Shown in pieces: positions 1-8,518 of a DNA stretch of 64,000 nucleotides. The stretch covers positions 62,001-126,000 of the forward strand of contig NZ_JAAOLY010000011.1 of the NCBI RefSeq assembly GCF_011601275.1, given 5' to 3'. Every line of letters begins with the position of its first letter. Within the stretch, counting starts at the first letter, position 1. This DNA is from Janthinobacterium lividum. Its GTDB lineage: Bacteria > Pseudomonadota > Gammaproteobacteria > Burkholderiales > Burkholderiaceae_D. The notes beneath the pieces are model-generated. The model made no database searches and had not been told where the DNA came from. It saw nothing but the letters and a program-made list of their open reading frames with translations. The translations under genes were made by a program, and so were the position numbers.

Positions 1-853
1 CATACTCATGCGCGCTGCGCGGACGGGCCAGCATCACTTGGCTTTGCCCCAGCAGATTGGTGACGGGCGTGCGGAATTCATGCGCCAGGTCGGCGGAAAA
101 TTGCGACAGCCGCGCATAGCCTTCCTGCAGCCGCGCCAGCATGGCATTCAAGGCCTGGATCAGCGGCAGCAATTCGGTGGGCGCGCCGCGCGCATCGAGT
201 TGCTGCTCCAGCTTGCCTGGCCGCACGAGGGCCGCGTGGGCGGCGATATTGCGCAACGGCCGCAATCCCCGCAGCAGCATCAGGCTCGCCAACAGGGCCG
301 CCACCAGCGCGCTGACGGCAACGGAGACAACAATCTGCCAGCGGTAGGCGGCGAACATGGCCGTGCGGTCGCCGTAGACCCTGGCAACAGAGATATCCGC
401 CATCTGCGCCGGGTCGCCGATGCGTGCGCTGGCCGCCACCACGCGTGCGGGATAGCCGTCGCGGCTGGTCCAGCTGACGATGTCGCTGTTTGTCACGGGC
501 GCATCGACGGCGACAGGAACAGGATGCGCCACCGTCTCGCCGTTCGGGTTGACATCGATCAAACGCGTGCCATCGGCACGCACGATGCGCACCAGGGAAT
601 TCTCTTGTCCGCTCATGGTGTCGCGGAAATACTGGGGCCGTTCGCGGATGATGTCGAGGGTGCCCGCATTGCCCAGCAATTGCTGGATCTGCCGCAGTTT
701 ACCCAGCAACAAAATATCGTCGCGGCGCTCGATTTCCGCCACGAACGAGCGGTACAAATGCATGCCCAGCCCAGCCGACACGAGCGCAACGATCAGCACG
801 AAGACGAGCGTGACGCGCAGGGTCAGCGAGCGGCGGAGTTGCGCCAGCTTCAT
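1..853 (-). CDS. sensor histidine kinase, heavy-metal sensor type (partial, runs off left edge)
   Basis: Membrane sensor kinase of the two-component system with the adjoining response regulator. The visible 284 residues are the N-terminal part: a short cytoplasmic start ([14 protein letters not shown]), a first membrane helix, a periplasmic sensor region of about 150 residues, a second membrane helix, a HAMP linker, and the start of the dimerisation domain with the phosphoacceptor H-box ([19 protein letters not shown]). The ATP-binding domain lies beyond the window. Its ATG overlaps the regulator stop codon by ATGA, so translation is probably coupled. The architecture resembles CusS/IrlS-type kinases that sense copper or other metals. 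The inducer cannot be read from the sequence. Confidence 0.9.
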   Translation of the reverse strand, partial: MKLAQLRRSLTLRVTLVFVLIVALVSAGLGMHLYRSFVAEIERRDDILLLGKLRQIQQLLGNAGTLDIIRERPQYFRDTMSGQENSLVRIVRADGTRLIDVNPNGETVAHPVPVAVDAPVTNSDIVSWTSRDGYPARVVAASARIGDPAQMADISVARVYGDRTAMFAAYRWQIVVSVAVSALVAALLASLMLLRGLRPLRNIAAHAALVRPGKLEQQLDARGAPTELLPLIQALNAMLARLQEGYARLSQFSADLAHEFRTPVTNLLGQSQVMLARPRSAHEY

Positions 854-1560
854 GCGGCCGCGCCGTTGTCAGGTATCGTGGGCGAGCGTAATTCGCAGAC
901 ATAGCCCATGCCTCGCAAAGTGTGGATCAGCTTGGGTTCGAACGGGTCGTCGAGCTTGCTGCGCAGGCGGCGGATGGCCGCGTCGATGACGTTGGTGTCG
1001 CTCTCGAAATTGATATCCCACACTTGCGAGGCGATGATGGAACGTGACAATACCTCGCCCTGGCGCCGCGCCAATAAATGCAGCAAGCCGAATTCCTTCG
1101 CCGTCAGGGCGATGCGCTGGCCTTGCCGGCTGACCTTGCGTTTCATCACGTCGATTTCCATGTCGCCGATGCGGATGACATCGTCTTCGCGCGGCGGCCC
1201 GCGCCGCAGCAGGGTGCGGATGCGCGCCACCAGTTCGGCAAACGCGAACGGTTTCACAAGGTAATCATCGGCGCCCAGTTCCAGCCCTTTCACGCGGTCC
1301 TGCACTTCGTCGCGCGCCGTGAGGAAGATCACGGGTACGTCCGCGCCGCCCTCCTGCAGCCGCAGCGCGCGCAAGACTTGCCAGCCGTCCATGATGGGCA
1401 GCATCACGTCGAGCACGATGAGATCGGGTGACTCCGTACTTGCCATGTGCAAGCCGTCGCGGCCATTGCGCGCCAGGCTCACCGTAAAGCCGGACTCGGC
1501 CAGGCCGCGCAGCAGATAGTCGCCCGTCTTCGGTTCGTCTTCGATTACCAGGATGCGCAT
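850..1560 (-). CDS. OmpR/PhoB-family response regulator, CusR/IrlR-like
   Basis: DNA-binding response regulator of 236 residues, partner of the kinase that overlaps its stop codon. The N-terminal receiver domain has the acidic pocket (IEDEP), the phosphoacceptor Asp51 in LIVLDVMLP and the conserved Lys in VKPF. The C-terminal half is a winged-helix domain typical of OmpR ([21 protein letters not shown], then [18 protein letters not shown]). The ATG at 1560 is preferred over a GTG six bases upstream because the protein then starts [10 protein letters not shown], as is usual for the family. Metal-responsive relatives (CusR, CopR, IrlR) share this architecture. No metal-resistance target gene lies in view on this side; the genes may be beyond the left edge. 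Confidence 0.93.
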   Translation of the reverse strand: MRILVIEDEPKTGDYLLRGLAESGFTVSLARNGRDGLHMASTESPDLIVLDVMLPIMDGWQVLRALRLQEGGADVPVIFLTARDEVQDRVKGLELGADDYLVKPFAFAELVARIRTLLRRGPPREDDVIRIGDMEIDVMKRKVSRQGQRIALTAKEFGLLHLLARRQGEVLSRSIIASQVWDINFESDTNVIDAAIRRLRSKLDDPFEPKLIHTLRGMGYVCELRSPTIPDNGAAA

Positions 1561-1698
1561 GGCCACTTTCTAAAGAGAATATAAAACCATTTTACGCCGC
1601 GTGCAGATCGCCGCGGATGATAAAAATGTCATGCGGCGATCATCTTCTCGTAGGGCAAGACTGGCCATACTGGCGCCATCTTGTTTCCTGGACGCCAC

Positions 1699-2193
1699 AT
1701 GAAAACCCTTCTTTTTGGTACTACTCTGCTGTGCCTGCTGGCCAGCCCCGCCCACGCCCAGCTGCGCAAGGTCGATGACCTTTCGCTGGCGGCGGCCAAC
1801 AAGCTGGCCGGCGCGGCCATGGCCGCTTGCCAGGCGCAAGGCCGGCATATCGTCGTCACCGTGCTGGACCGTGGCGGCAATATTGTCGCCGTGCAGCGCG
1901 CCGATGGCGTCGGGCCGCACAACACGGATGCCAGCCGGCGCAAGGCCTACACGGCCCTGTCCACCAAGAATGATACCCAGGCGCTGGCCGTGGCCGCGCG
2001 CGGCAATCCCGACATGGCCAATTTGACGACCGTGCCGGAACTGTTGCTGCTGGGCGGCGGCCTGCCCTTGCGAACCAGAGGCGAAGTAGTCGGCGCCATC
2101 GGCGTGGCCGGTGGCGGTGGCGCCCTGCAAGACAGGGCCTGCGCCCATGCCGCCCTGGCCGCCATCCCCGAACTCGATTCCCCTACCCTGTAA
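1699..2193 (+). CDS. secreted GlcG/HbpS-family (DUF336) heme-binding-like protein
   Basis: Protein of 164 residues with a clear Sec signal peptide (MKTLLFGTTLLCLLASPAHA) followed by one HbpS/GlcG domain. Family marks visible are the VTVLDRGGNIVAVQRADG strand pair, the RRKAYTA helix and the glycine-rich C-terminal segment (LLLGGGLPLRTRGEVVGAIGVAG). Some family members bind heme or corrin-like ligands, while others occur in glycolate or propanediol operons without a proven role. The ATG at 1699 is chosen because it starts the signal peptide directly; a TTG at 1681 would add six unlikely residues. It lies 8 bases before the hydroxyisourate hydrolase gene, so the two probably form one transcript. 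Confidence 0.85.
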   Translation: MKTLLFGTTLLCLLASPAHAQLRKVDDLSLAAANKLAGAAMAACQAQGRHIVVTVLDRGGNIVAVQRADGVGPHNTDASRRKAYTALSTKNDTQALAVAARGNPDMANLTTVPELLLLGGGLPLRTRGEVVGAIGVAGGGGALQDRACAHAALAAIPELDSPTL

Positions 2194-2201
2194 AGAAAGA
2201 T

Positions 2202-2618
2202 ATGAAGATGACTACACTGAAACAAATCACGGCCGCCCTGGCCTTCGCCAGCCTGTCCAGCATGGCCCTGGCCGCCGCCAATCCCTTGAGCGTGCACATC
2301 CTCGACTTGCAGAGCGGCCAACCGACGGCCGGCGTAACGGTCACCCTGGAACAAAAGAACAGTGAAGGCTGGCAACAACTGGGCAGTGGCGTGACGAATG
2401 CGCAGGGACGCATCGCGGCCATGTATCCGGTGGATGCGCCCATGCAGGCGGGCGACTACCGTATCGTGTTCAAGACAGGCGAACACTATGCGCGCCTGAA
2501 ACAGGAAACTTTTTTCCCGGAAATCCCCGTGCAATTTCACGTGAAAAAGACTGACCAGCACTATCACATTCCCTTGCTGCTCAGCCCTTTCGGCTTTTCC
2601 ACGTACCGGGGCAATTAA
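2202..2618 (+). CDS. uraH: periplasmic 5-hydroxyisourate hydrolase (transthyretin-like)
   Basis: Hydrolyses 5-hydroxyisourate, the unstable product of urate oxidase, to OHCU in purine breakdown. The 138-residue protein begins with a signal peptide ending near ALAAANP, so it should act in the periplasm, as some enterobacterial homologues do. The family landmarks are the VHILDLQSGQPTAGV start of the domain (His), a conserved Arg (QGRIA), the FFPEIPVQFHV strand and His in HYHIPLLLSPFGFSTYRG. The C-terminal tetrapeptide is normally YRGS; here it is YRGN, with Asn replacing the terminal Ser. No other urate-pathway gene is nearby. Translationally close to the upstream HbpS-like gene. Confidence 0.9.
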   Translation: MKMTTLKQITAALAFASLSSMALAAANPLSVHILDLQSGQPTAGVTVTLEQKNSEGWQQLGSGVTNAQGRIAAMYPVDAPMQAGDYRIVFKTGEHYARLKQETFFPEIPVQFHVKKTDQHYHIPLLLSPFGFSTYRGN

Positions 2619-2625
2619 CCGTTGC

Positions 2626-3324
2626 TCAGGCCACCGTCTTCGCCGTCTGCCCGAACAGCACGCTTTTCGCGTCGCCGCTGACGGTAGGCTGCACATTGAT
2701 CTCCGCCGCGCGGGCATACGCGCGCACGGTGGCGGGGCGGGCGGCAATGGCCGCGAACCAGCGCGCCAGGTGCGGGAAATCTTCCAGCTTCTGGCGCTGG
2801 CGTTCGTGCGGCACGATCCACGGGTAGATCGCCATGTCGGCGATGGAATAGCTGTCGCCGGCCACGAATTCGCGGTCGGCCAGGCGCTTGTTCAGCACGC
2901 CGTACAAACGGTTCGTTTCATTCACGTAGCGCGTGATGGCGTAGTCGATGGGTTCGGGCGCATATTGCACGAAATGGTGATTCTGCCCTGCCATGGGGCC
3001 CAGGCCGCCCATTTGCCAGAACAGCCACTGCATGACTTCGGCACGGCCGCGCACGTCCGCCGGCAGGAATTGCCCGCTTTTCTCGGCCAGGTATTGCAAA
3101 ATCGCGCCCGATTCGAACAGGGACAGCGGCGCGCCGCCATCTTCCGGCGCCTGGTCGACGATGGCGGGAATGCGGTTGTTCGGCGCGATGGCGAGAAATT
3201 CGGGCTTGAATTGCTCGCCCTTGCCGATATGCACGGGAATGAGGTTGTAGGGGATGCCCGCTTCTTCCAGGAACATCGTCACTTTGTGCCCGTTGGGCGT
3301 GGTCCAGTAATACAGGTCGATCAT
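2626..3324 (-). CDS. glutathione S-transferase family protein, Nu-class (YfcG/YghU-like)
   Basis: Cytosolic glutathione transferase-like protein of 232 residues. The N-terminal thioredoxin-fold domain begins MIDLYYWTTPNGHKVTMFLEE, and the cis-Pro/glutathione site (NNRIPAIVD) and the SGAILQYLAEK helix are present. The all-helical C-terminal domain contains the QWLFWQMGGLGPMAGQ segment typical of YfcG/YghU proteins, and the DMAIYPWI N-capping motif. Those relatives act as disulfide-bond oxidoreductases using glutathione rather than as classical detoxifying transferases. The ATG at 3324 is chosen because it begins the GST fold; longer readings add a non-homologous extension. It converges with the hydroxyisourate hydrolase gene, with only seven bases between the stop codons. 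Confidence 0.88.
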   Translation of the reverse strand: MIDLYYWTTPNGHKVTMFLEEAGIPYNLIPVHIGKGEQFKPEFLAIAPNNRIPAIVDQAPEDGGAPLSLFESGAILQYLAEKSGQFLPADVRGRAEVMQWLFWQMGGLGPMAGQNHHFVQYAPEPIDYAITRYVNETNRLYGVLNKRLADREFVAGDSYSIADMAIYPWIVPHERQRQKLEDFPHLARWFAAIAARPATVRAYARAAEINVQPTVSGDAKSVLFGQTAKTVA

Positions 3325-3513
3325 CGTGGTCTTTCCAGGTAGATAAGTAGGGGCAGGCGCACTTGGCATAACTATTGTCGCGCCGCAACTGATATGCATG
3401 GATATAATGCCACGTAAGCGAAAAACAAGACGGCGCCCAGGCAGCGCAAGTGCCCACTCTCGCCGCAAGAATTGAACGCCGCCATTCCCGAGAACCATCA
3501 ACGAAAGCCGACC

Positions 3514-3939
3514 ATGCGCAAACTCCTGATCGTCACGCTGTCCGTCCTGCTGTCAGGCTGTGTCCAGGACTTCGCCATCTACATGTTCGATGGGCAAGAC
3601 CACTCCCTGACCGTGCGCCGCCAGCAACGTTATTTTTGGCAAGATACCGTGGAAGTGCAGCTGATGGCGACCAATCTGCCGCAATGCCAGCGCCTGCATA
3701 CCCTGTCGACGGATGCGCCGGCCGACATCACCGTCGAGCTGTTTGCAGCCGGTGATGGCCTGTGGAATATTCGCATGGGCAAACAGTTGTGGCAGGCGGA
3801 AACGAATACCTGCAATGAACTGACGGAAATGGAAAACGACCCGAAAGCCGACCTGGGCCAGCCGATCGGGCAATTCGTGGTCGTCGATGGCAAACTGGAA
3901 TTCGAACCGGCGCCGCAAGCGGCGGCGCCAGCCCGATAA
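3514..3939 (+). CDS. hypothetical lipoprotein
   Basis: I do not recognise a family. The 141-residue product begins with a type II signal peptide (MRKLLIVTLSVLLSGC) whose lipobox LLSGC places the lipidated Cys at residue 16, so it should be membrane anchored facing the periplasm. The mature part is small, mixed alpha/beta by composition, with two further Cys residues (QCQRL and NTCNEL) that could pair. The C-terminus is Ala/Pro rich. The ATG at 3514 starts the signal peptide directly. It is transcribed alone and converges with the chemotaxis receptor gene 16 bases away. Confidence 0.72.
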   Translation: MRKLLIVTLSVLLSGCVQDFAIYMFDGQDHSLTVRRQQRYFWQDTVEVQLMATNLPQCQRLHTLSTDAPADITVELFAAGDGLWNIRMGKQLWQAETNTCNELTEMENDPKADLGQPIGQFVVVDGKLEFEPAPQAAAPAR

Positions 3940-3955
3940 GTCCTTCGCAAAGACC

Positions 3956-5602
3956 TTAGCGCGCCGCCAGGCTGCGCAGCGGCTTTTTCGCCGCAGCGCG
4001 CGGTGCGCCAGCCGAACTTGCCGCCAGGCGCGGCGCCGTTCCCGATTCCTGCGCCGACAATTTGAAGCGCGCCACCAGTTGCGCCAGCACGGCCGCCTGA
4101 TCTTGCATGCTCGACGCCGCTGCCGCCGCCTCTTCCACCAGTGCCGCATTTTGCTGCGTCACGCTATCCATTTCCGTGATCGCCTGGTTGACATGGCCGA
4201 TGCCCGTGCTTTGCTCGTGCGACGCGGCCGTGATGTCGGCCATGATGTCGGTCACGCGCGAAACGCTGGCCACCACCTGATCCATGGTCGTGCCCGCCTG
4301 TGCGACGAGCGTGCTGCCGGCCGCGATGCTGTCGACGGAAGCGCCGATCAGTTCCTTGATTTCCTTCGCTGCGCCCGCGGAGCGTTGCGCCAGGTTGCGC
4401 ACTTCCGATGCCACGACGGCAAAGCCGCGTCCCTGCTCGCCGGCGCGCGCCGCTTCCACGGCCGCGTTCAAGGCCAGGATATTCGTCTGGAACGCGATGC
4501 CATCGATGACGCCGATGATGTCGACGATCTTGCGCGACGAAGCATTGATCGTATCCATGGTGCCGATCACTTGCGCCACCACGGCGCCGCCCTGGCGGGC
4601 CACGGCGGAAGCGGACTGCGCCAGTTCATTTGCCTGCACGGCGTTGCCCGCGTTTTGCGTCACGGTCGAAGTCAATTCCTCCATCGAGGCGGCCGTTTCT
4701 TCCAGCGAGCTGGCTTGCATTTCCGTGCGCGCCGACAAGTCCATATTGCCGCTGGCAATCTCGCTCGATGCCGTGGCGATCGTCTCGGCGCTGTGGCGGA
4801 TTTCGCTGATCGCATCGACCAGGTTCGCCTGCATGGTTTTCATCGCGTACAGCACGCTGTGGCGGTCGTTGGCATGCGTACGCACGACGCCGCTCAAATC
4901 GTTATTCGCGATCTTTTCAGCCACGTCGGCCGCATACTCGGGATCGCCGCCCAGCGCATGGCGCAAGCTGCGGTTGATCACGACGACGACGGCGGCCAGC
5001 AACGCGCACACGAGCACCAGCACGCCCAGCGAGGTGAGCAGCGACTGGCGGAAGGCCGCGTCGATATCGTCCATGTACACGCCCACCACCAGGGTCCAGG
5101 CCCATGGCTTGTAGGCCACCACGCGGCTCATTTTCGGTTCGGGGGTCTTCTGGCCGGGACGTGGGAAATAATAGTGGACGAAGCCCTTGCCCGCATCGCT
5201 CTTGCCGACGGTAACGATGTCACGGTACAGATAGGTGCCGTTGGCATCCTTGAAATCCGACATGTTCTTGCCATCCGTTTGCGGCGCGGCGGGATTCATC
5301 ACGACGACGGCATCGAGGTTGATGATGGACAAATAACCGGTCTCGCCGAAACGCATGCTCTTGATGACGGCCGTGGCCTGCTTCTGCGCTTCTTCCTTCG
5401 TCAAGGCGCCGCTGGCGGCCAGGTCGCCGAACATCTTGACGGCGCCCAGGCCCAGGTCGGCGGCATTGCTCAGGTCGGCGCTACGTTCTTCGATGCGGAT
5501 CTTGCGCACTTCCAGGGCGTTATAGACAAAAATAACGGTGATGCACAACAGGCTGCAAATCAGGGGGATCCATAACTTCTGCTGGAACGTCAATTTCTTC
5601 AT
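3956..5602 (-). CDS. methyl-accepting chemotaxis protein with single Cache sensor domain
   Basis: Chemoreceptor of 548 residues. It has an N-terminal membrane helix ([19 protein letters not shown]), a periplasmic sCache_2-type ligand domain (with [19 protein letters not shown] and the [13 protein letters not shown] region), a second membrane helix ([19 protein letters not shown]), a HAMP domain and a long cytoplasmic signalling coiled coil. The conserved CheA/CheW-binding tip is complete ([19 protein letters not shown], then KEIKELI). Single-Cache receptors often sense small organic acids; the ligand here is unknown. The ATG at 5602 gives the usual short N-terminus. The C-terminal tail is Ala/Arg rich and lacks a CheR-docking pentapeptide. 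Confidence 0.95.
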   Translation of the reverse strand: MKKLTFQQKLWIPLICSLLCITVIFVYNALEVRKIRIEERSADLSNAADLGLGAVKMFGDLAASGALTKEEAQKQATAVIKSMRFGETGYLSIINLDAVVVMNPAAPQTDGKNMSDFKDANGTYLYRDIVTVGKSDAGKGFVHYYFPRPGQKTPEPKMSRVVAYKPWAWTLVVGVYMDDIDAAFRQSLLTSLGVLVLVCALLAAVVVVINRSLRHALGGDPEYAADVAEKIANNDLSGVVRTHANDRHSVLYAMKTMQANLVDAISEIRHSAETIATASSEIASGNMDLSARTEMQASSLEETAASMEELTSTVTQNAGNAVQANELAQSASAVARQGGAVVAQVIGTMDTINASSRKIVDIIGVIDGIAFQTNILALNAAVEAARAGEQGRGFAVVASEVRNLAQRSAGAAKEIKELIGASVDSIAAGSTLVAQAGTTMDQVVASVSRVTDIMADITAASHEQSTGIGHVNQAITEMDSVTQQNAALVEEAAAAASSMQDQAAVLAQLVARFKLSAQESGTAPRLAASSAGAPRAAAKKPLRSLAAR

Positions 5603-5914
5603 GCTGTGTCTCCAACTCTCTATTGTGCGGCGATGGGGCGTGGCCCGCTTCCAGCCCGGCAGGCCAGGAATGCGGCGGCGACGGTGCTCTGGCGGCACCG
5701 TTCAGACGACTCCAGCATACGCTCGAACGACCGATATTTACAATGCCGGGAGGCAATGATTTTTGCTTGGTGTTGTTAATGCGTTGCGACAATTGATGAG
5801 AATTGATGCTGCATTGCAGTAAAAAAGCATGCAGATAGGGGCGGCAAGGCAGCGGGGGTGGCGTGCCTGTGTCAAAATGCACGCCGGATACAAGATGAAT
5901 CACGAAAGCACAGC
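5603..5914. other. intergenic region between divergent genes
   Basis: About 310 bases separate the chemoreceptor (minus) and the small hypothetical gene (plus). It must carry both promoters. The part around 5740-5830 is AT rich, but I see no clear sigma-28 or sigma-70 pair, operator or small gene. Confidence 0.5.
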
Positions 5915-6280
5915 ATGACCAAGAATGAAGCCATGAAACGCATCAACGACCGCCTGGGAAAACCCACCTTGACGGACAAGAACACGCATTTTGCCAGCGT
6001 CGCCAGCTATGGCACGGACGAAGGCTGGTGGCTGAAGATCCCCTTCCTGACCTTCAAGCAGGAATTGCATTTCATCCTCAACAATGAGAAAACGAAAAGC
6101 TTCCAGCACCTGAAAATCGGCGCCAACCAGATCCTCAGCCCCGGCATGAAGTTCCGCAGCACGGGCGGCGCGGCCGACGCCTTCATGTCGGCCTCGGCGC
6201 CGAAACGCCTGGTCGACTTGCTCGACGGCGGCAGCAAGTACAACTTCACCAAGCATTTCATCAACGACTACCGCTACTAA
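5915..6280 (+). CDS. conserved hypothetical protein
   Basis: Small soluble protein of 121 residues with no signal peptide or membrane helix. I do not recognise a characterised family. It is Lys rich at the N-terminus (MTKNEAMKRINDRLGKPTL) and has an aromatic patch (EGWWLKIPFLTFKQELHFIL). The ATG at 5915 leaves a compact globular protein; upstream in-frame codons give only low-complexity sequence. Its stop codon is followed within three bases by copy 1 of a dispersed inverted repeat (6283-6398). Confidence 0.6.
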   Translation: MTKNEAMKRINDRLGKPTLTDKNTHFASVASYGTDEGWWLKIPFLTFKQELHFILNNEKTKSFQHLKIGANQILSPGMKFRSTGGAADAFMSASAPKRLVDLLDGGSKYNFTKHFINDYRY

Positions 6281-6282
6281 AA

Positions 6283-6398
6283 CACCTGGCCAAAGCTACT
6301 GCGCGGCGCGCTTTGCGGCCTGCGATGCTCACCGTACTAGAGTACGGTTGCGCTTCTTAGCCACAAATCACTGCCGCTCGCGACGGTTTTGTCAGGTG
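6283..6398. repeat. dispersed imperfect inverted repeat, copy 1
   Basis: A 116-base element shared with 14778-14909. The shared core runs from CTACTGCGCGGCGCGCTTTG through GATGCTCACC, a small perfect hairpin CCGTACT-AG-AGTACGG (6332-6347), to GGTTGCGCTTCT and ATCACTGCCGCTCG. The two ends are complementary (CACCTG at the left, CAGGTG at the right), so the whole element can fold into one long imperfect hairpin. It sits between the 3' ends of two convergent genes. It looks like a REP/MITE-type intergenic repeat. Two copies are enough to show it is repeated, not to name the family. Confidence 0.75.
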
Positions 6399-6410
6399 GT
6401 CTTCATGTCG

Positions 6411-6815
6411 TTAGTCTTCCCTTGGCGGCAGCCACGCGTGCAGCAAATGCTGCGCGATGTCGAGCGCATCGTCGCGGCTGGTGCCGAAATGCAGGGGATA
6501 GCCCCAGAACTTGCCGAACGTCACGGCAAAGGCCTTGCCGGCCAGACGCTTGACGGCGCTCGGTTCGACCAGCACCATGCCCTGGATATACGCGCGGATG
6601 GCCGTCTTGTTCCGCTTCATCCAGAGCGCAGCCCGCTTGCGCTCTTCCTGCGGGTGTTCATGCCCCTCCTCGTCAAAGCCTTCCTCGCTGAGAATGACAA
6701 ACGCCTGGCGGCGCGCCAGCAGGGCGTCAAACTGGGCAAACAGAATATCGGGCTGGACAGGCGCTGCCTCGCGGCGCATCCAGACGAGGGGAAAAGTGGA
6801 TAGATCAAGCTGCAT
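6411..6815 (-). CDS. conserved hypothetical protein
   Basis: Soluble protein of 134 residues with no signal peptide. I do not recognise a named family. The fold looks mixed alpha/beta: an N-terminal strand (MQLDLSTFPLVWM), a DALLARRQAFVILSEEG strand-turn segment, an acidic and His-containing loop (FDEEGHEHPQEERKR), and a C-terminal amphipathic helix region ending HLLHAWLPPRED. A good Shine-Dalgarno (AAGGAG) lies before the ATG at 6815. The opposite side of its promoter region faces the AraC-type regulator gene, so the two could share control. Confidence 0.6.
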   Translation of the reverse strand: MQLDLSTFPLVWMRREAAPVQPDILFAQFDALLARRQAFVILSEEGFDEEGHEHPQEERKRAALWMKRNKTAIRAYIQGMVLVEPSAVKRLAGKAFAVTFGKFWGYPLHFGTSRDDALDIAQHLLHAWLPPRED

Positions 6816-6984
6816 GGTGATGACTCCTTAGGGGGTTGCCGTTCCTCCTTACCTTCATCAGAACACTGGCGGCGGCGGTTGCCGTTGAAGCGGGGCTGCG
6901 GATCAGTACACGATACCGATGGCGCCGCCGGACGTCATTGCATAAAATAGCCACAATATTATTCAATCCAGCCAAAGCGCATCC

Positions 6985-7827
6985 ATGCCCCATCCATTGC
7001 AGCCCAGCATGCTCACCACCGAGTTGGGCCTGGACGCCAGCGCCTCCCTCATGGATTTCGACGTCGATGGCGTGTTGCGCCCGCTGTTGGCCGTGGGCCT
7101 GGCCAGCGTGCCCGAGGACGCGGAGCAGGCGCCGCACCAGCACCGCAAGGGACAGTTGCTGTATGCCACGCGGGGCGTGATGCATTGCGAGGTGGAAAGC
7201 GGCGTGTGGATCGTGCCGCCCCAGTGCGCCGTGTGGATACCGGGCGGCCTGAGGCATTCGGCGCAGGGCGTGGGCGAGGCCGAATGTTATTGCCTGTTTG
7301 TCGAACCCGCCATGGCGCCGGCCTTGCCCACCGTTTGCTGCACCGTGGCCGTGTCGCCGTTGCTGCGCGAACTGATCGCCAAGGCGGCCGGTTTTCCCAC
7401 CTTGGCCGCGCTGCATGGCGCGCAGGAGCGCCTGGTGCTTACCTTGCTCGACGAGCTGGCGGCCGCGCCCGTGGAAGACTTGCATCTACCGATGCCGCGC
7501 GACGCGCGTTTGCGCCGCCTGGCCGCCCTGCTGCTGGCGCAGCCAGCCGACAAGAGCACCCTGGCCGAGTGGGCCCGCCGCATCGGCATGAGCGAGCGCA
7601 GCATGACCCGGCTGTCACTGGAGGAACTGGGCATGAGCGTGGGACGCTGGCGCCGGCAATTGCACGTCATCCTGGCCTTGCAACGGCTGGCGCAAGGGCG
7701 GAGCGTGAAAGCGGTGGCGCTGGAACTCGGCTATGAAAACGCCAGCGGTTTTGTCACCATGTTCCGCAAGGCCGTGGGCAAGCCGCCGGCGCGCTACCTG
7801 GCGGAACGGGAATCGGGAAGAATATAA
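6985..7827 (+). CDS. AraC-family transcriptional regulator with cupin sensor domain
   Basis: Transcription factor of 280 residues. The N-terminal half is a cupin-type sensor domain (APHQHRKGQLLYATRGVMHC, then WIVPPQCAVWIPGGLRHSA) that could bind a small ligand or metal. The C-terminal half has the two helix-turn-helix motifs of the AraC/XylS family (TLAEWARRIGMSERSMTRL and VKAVALELGYENASGFVTMF followed by GKPPARYL). Such cupin-AraC regulators often control a neighbouring transporter or oxidoreductase. Here the divergent neighbour is a small hypothetical gene. The target is unknown. Confidence 0.88.
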   Translation: MPHPLQPSMLTTELGLDASASLMDFDVDGVLRPLLAVGLASVPEDAEQAPHQHRKGQLLYATRGVMHCEVESGVWIVPPQCAVWIPGGLRHSAQGVGEAECYCLFVEPAMAPALPTVCCTVAVSPLLRELIAKAAGFPTLAALHGAQERLVLTLLDELAAAPVEDLHLPMPRDARLRRLAALLLAQPADKSTLAEWARRIGMSERSMTRLSLEELGMSVGRWRRQLHVILALQRLAQGRSVKAVALELGYENASGFVTMFRKAVGKPPARYLAERESGRI

Positions 7828-7830
7828 AAA

Positions 7831-7851
7831 AAGGCGGCATTGCGCCGCCTT
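7831..7851 (-). terminator. rho-independent terminator of folE
   Basis: Stem AAGGCGGC/GCCGCCTT with a five-base loop. On the minus strand it is followed by a run of seven T, 23 bases past the folE stop. It lies between convergent genes and may also slow transcription from the AraC-type gene. Confidence 0.8.
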
Positions 7852-7873
7852 CGTCACGCATCGTCGCCGAAAA

Positions 7874-8440
7874 TCAGACTTCGCGCGCCAGGGCCAGAAA
7901 TTCCGTACGCAGCGCCAGGTTCGGCTGCATCTCGCCCAGCATGGCCGAGGTGATGGTTTCTTCGCCCGGCGTGCGGATGCCGCGGCTTTCCATGCACAGG
8001 TGACGGCAACGCACGACCACGCCCACCGACTTCGGTTCCAGCACTTCCATCAGCGCATTGGCGATCTGCATCGTCATGCGTTCCTGCACTTGCAGGCGCT
8101 TCGAAAAGCAATCGACGAGGCGCGTCAGTTTCGACAGGCCGACGATCTTGCCGTTGGGCACGTAACCGATGGTGGCCTTGCCGAAGAACGGCGCCAGGTG
8201 GTGTTCGCAATGGCTGTAGACGGGGATGCCGCGCACGACGATCAGCTCGTTGTACTGTTCCGCGCCATCTTCAAACGCTTTCAGCAAGTCCACCGGATCC
8301 TGGCCATAGCCGGACGTCCAGTGCTTCCACGCCTTGGCCACGCGCGCCGGCGTTTCCAGCAAGCCAGGACGCTGCGGATCTTCACCAAAGCTGCTGATCA
8401 GCCGGCGCCAGTCGTTTTCGGAGAATTCTTCTTGAGACAT
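7874..8440 (-). CDS. folE: GTP cyclohydrolase I
   Basis: Converts GTP to 7,8-dihydroneopterin triphosphate, the first step of tetrahydrofolate (and other pterin) synthesis. The 188-residue protein shows the family signature: zinc ligands in the YSHCEHHLAPFFGKATIGY block and the second Cys in VVRCRHLCMESRGI, plus the GLSKLTRLVDCFSKRLQVQE segment. It is shorter than the E. coli enzyme at the N-terminus, which is common in proteobacteria. The ATG at 8440 is chosen; a longer reading adds residues with no family resemblance. It is followed by a strong terminator and appears to be a single-gene unit. Confidence 0.95.
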   Translation of the reverse strand: MSQEEFSENDWRRLISSFGEDPQRPGLLETPARVAKAWKHWTSGYGQDPVDLLKAFEDGAEQYNELIVVRGIPVYSHCEHHLAPFFGKATIGYVPNGKIVGLSKLTRLVDCFSKRLQVQERMTMQIANALMEVLEPKSVGVVVRCRHLCMESRGIRTPGEETITSAMLGEMQPNLALRTEFLALAREV

Positions 8441-8518
8441 GCTACACCACCCTAAAATTTTCAATTGCCGTCAGTATATAGAAAATGCGGCAAGCTGCCC
8501 GAGCAGCCTCCTCTTTGC

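Noticed and set aside
3887-5575. A 562-codon plus-strand frame opposite the chemoreceptor gene
   Set aside because: Composition is dominated by Arg, His and Gln with no recognisable fold. The opposite strand encodes a full chemoreceptor.
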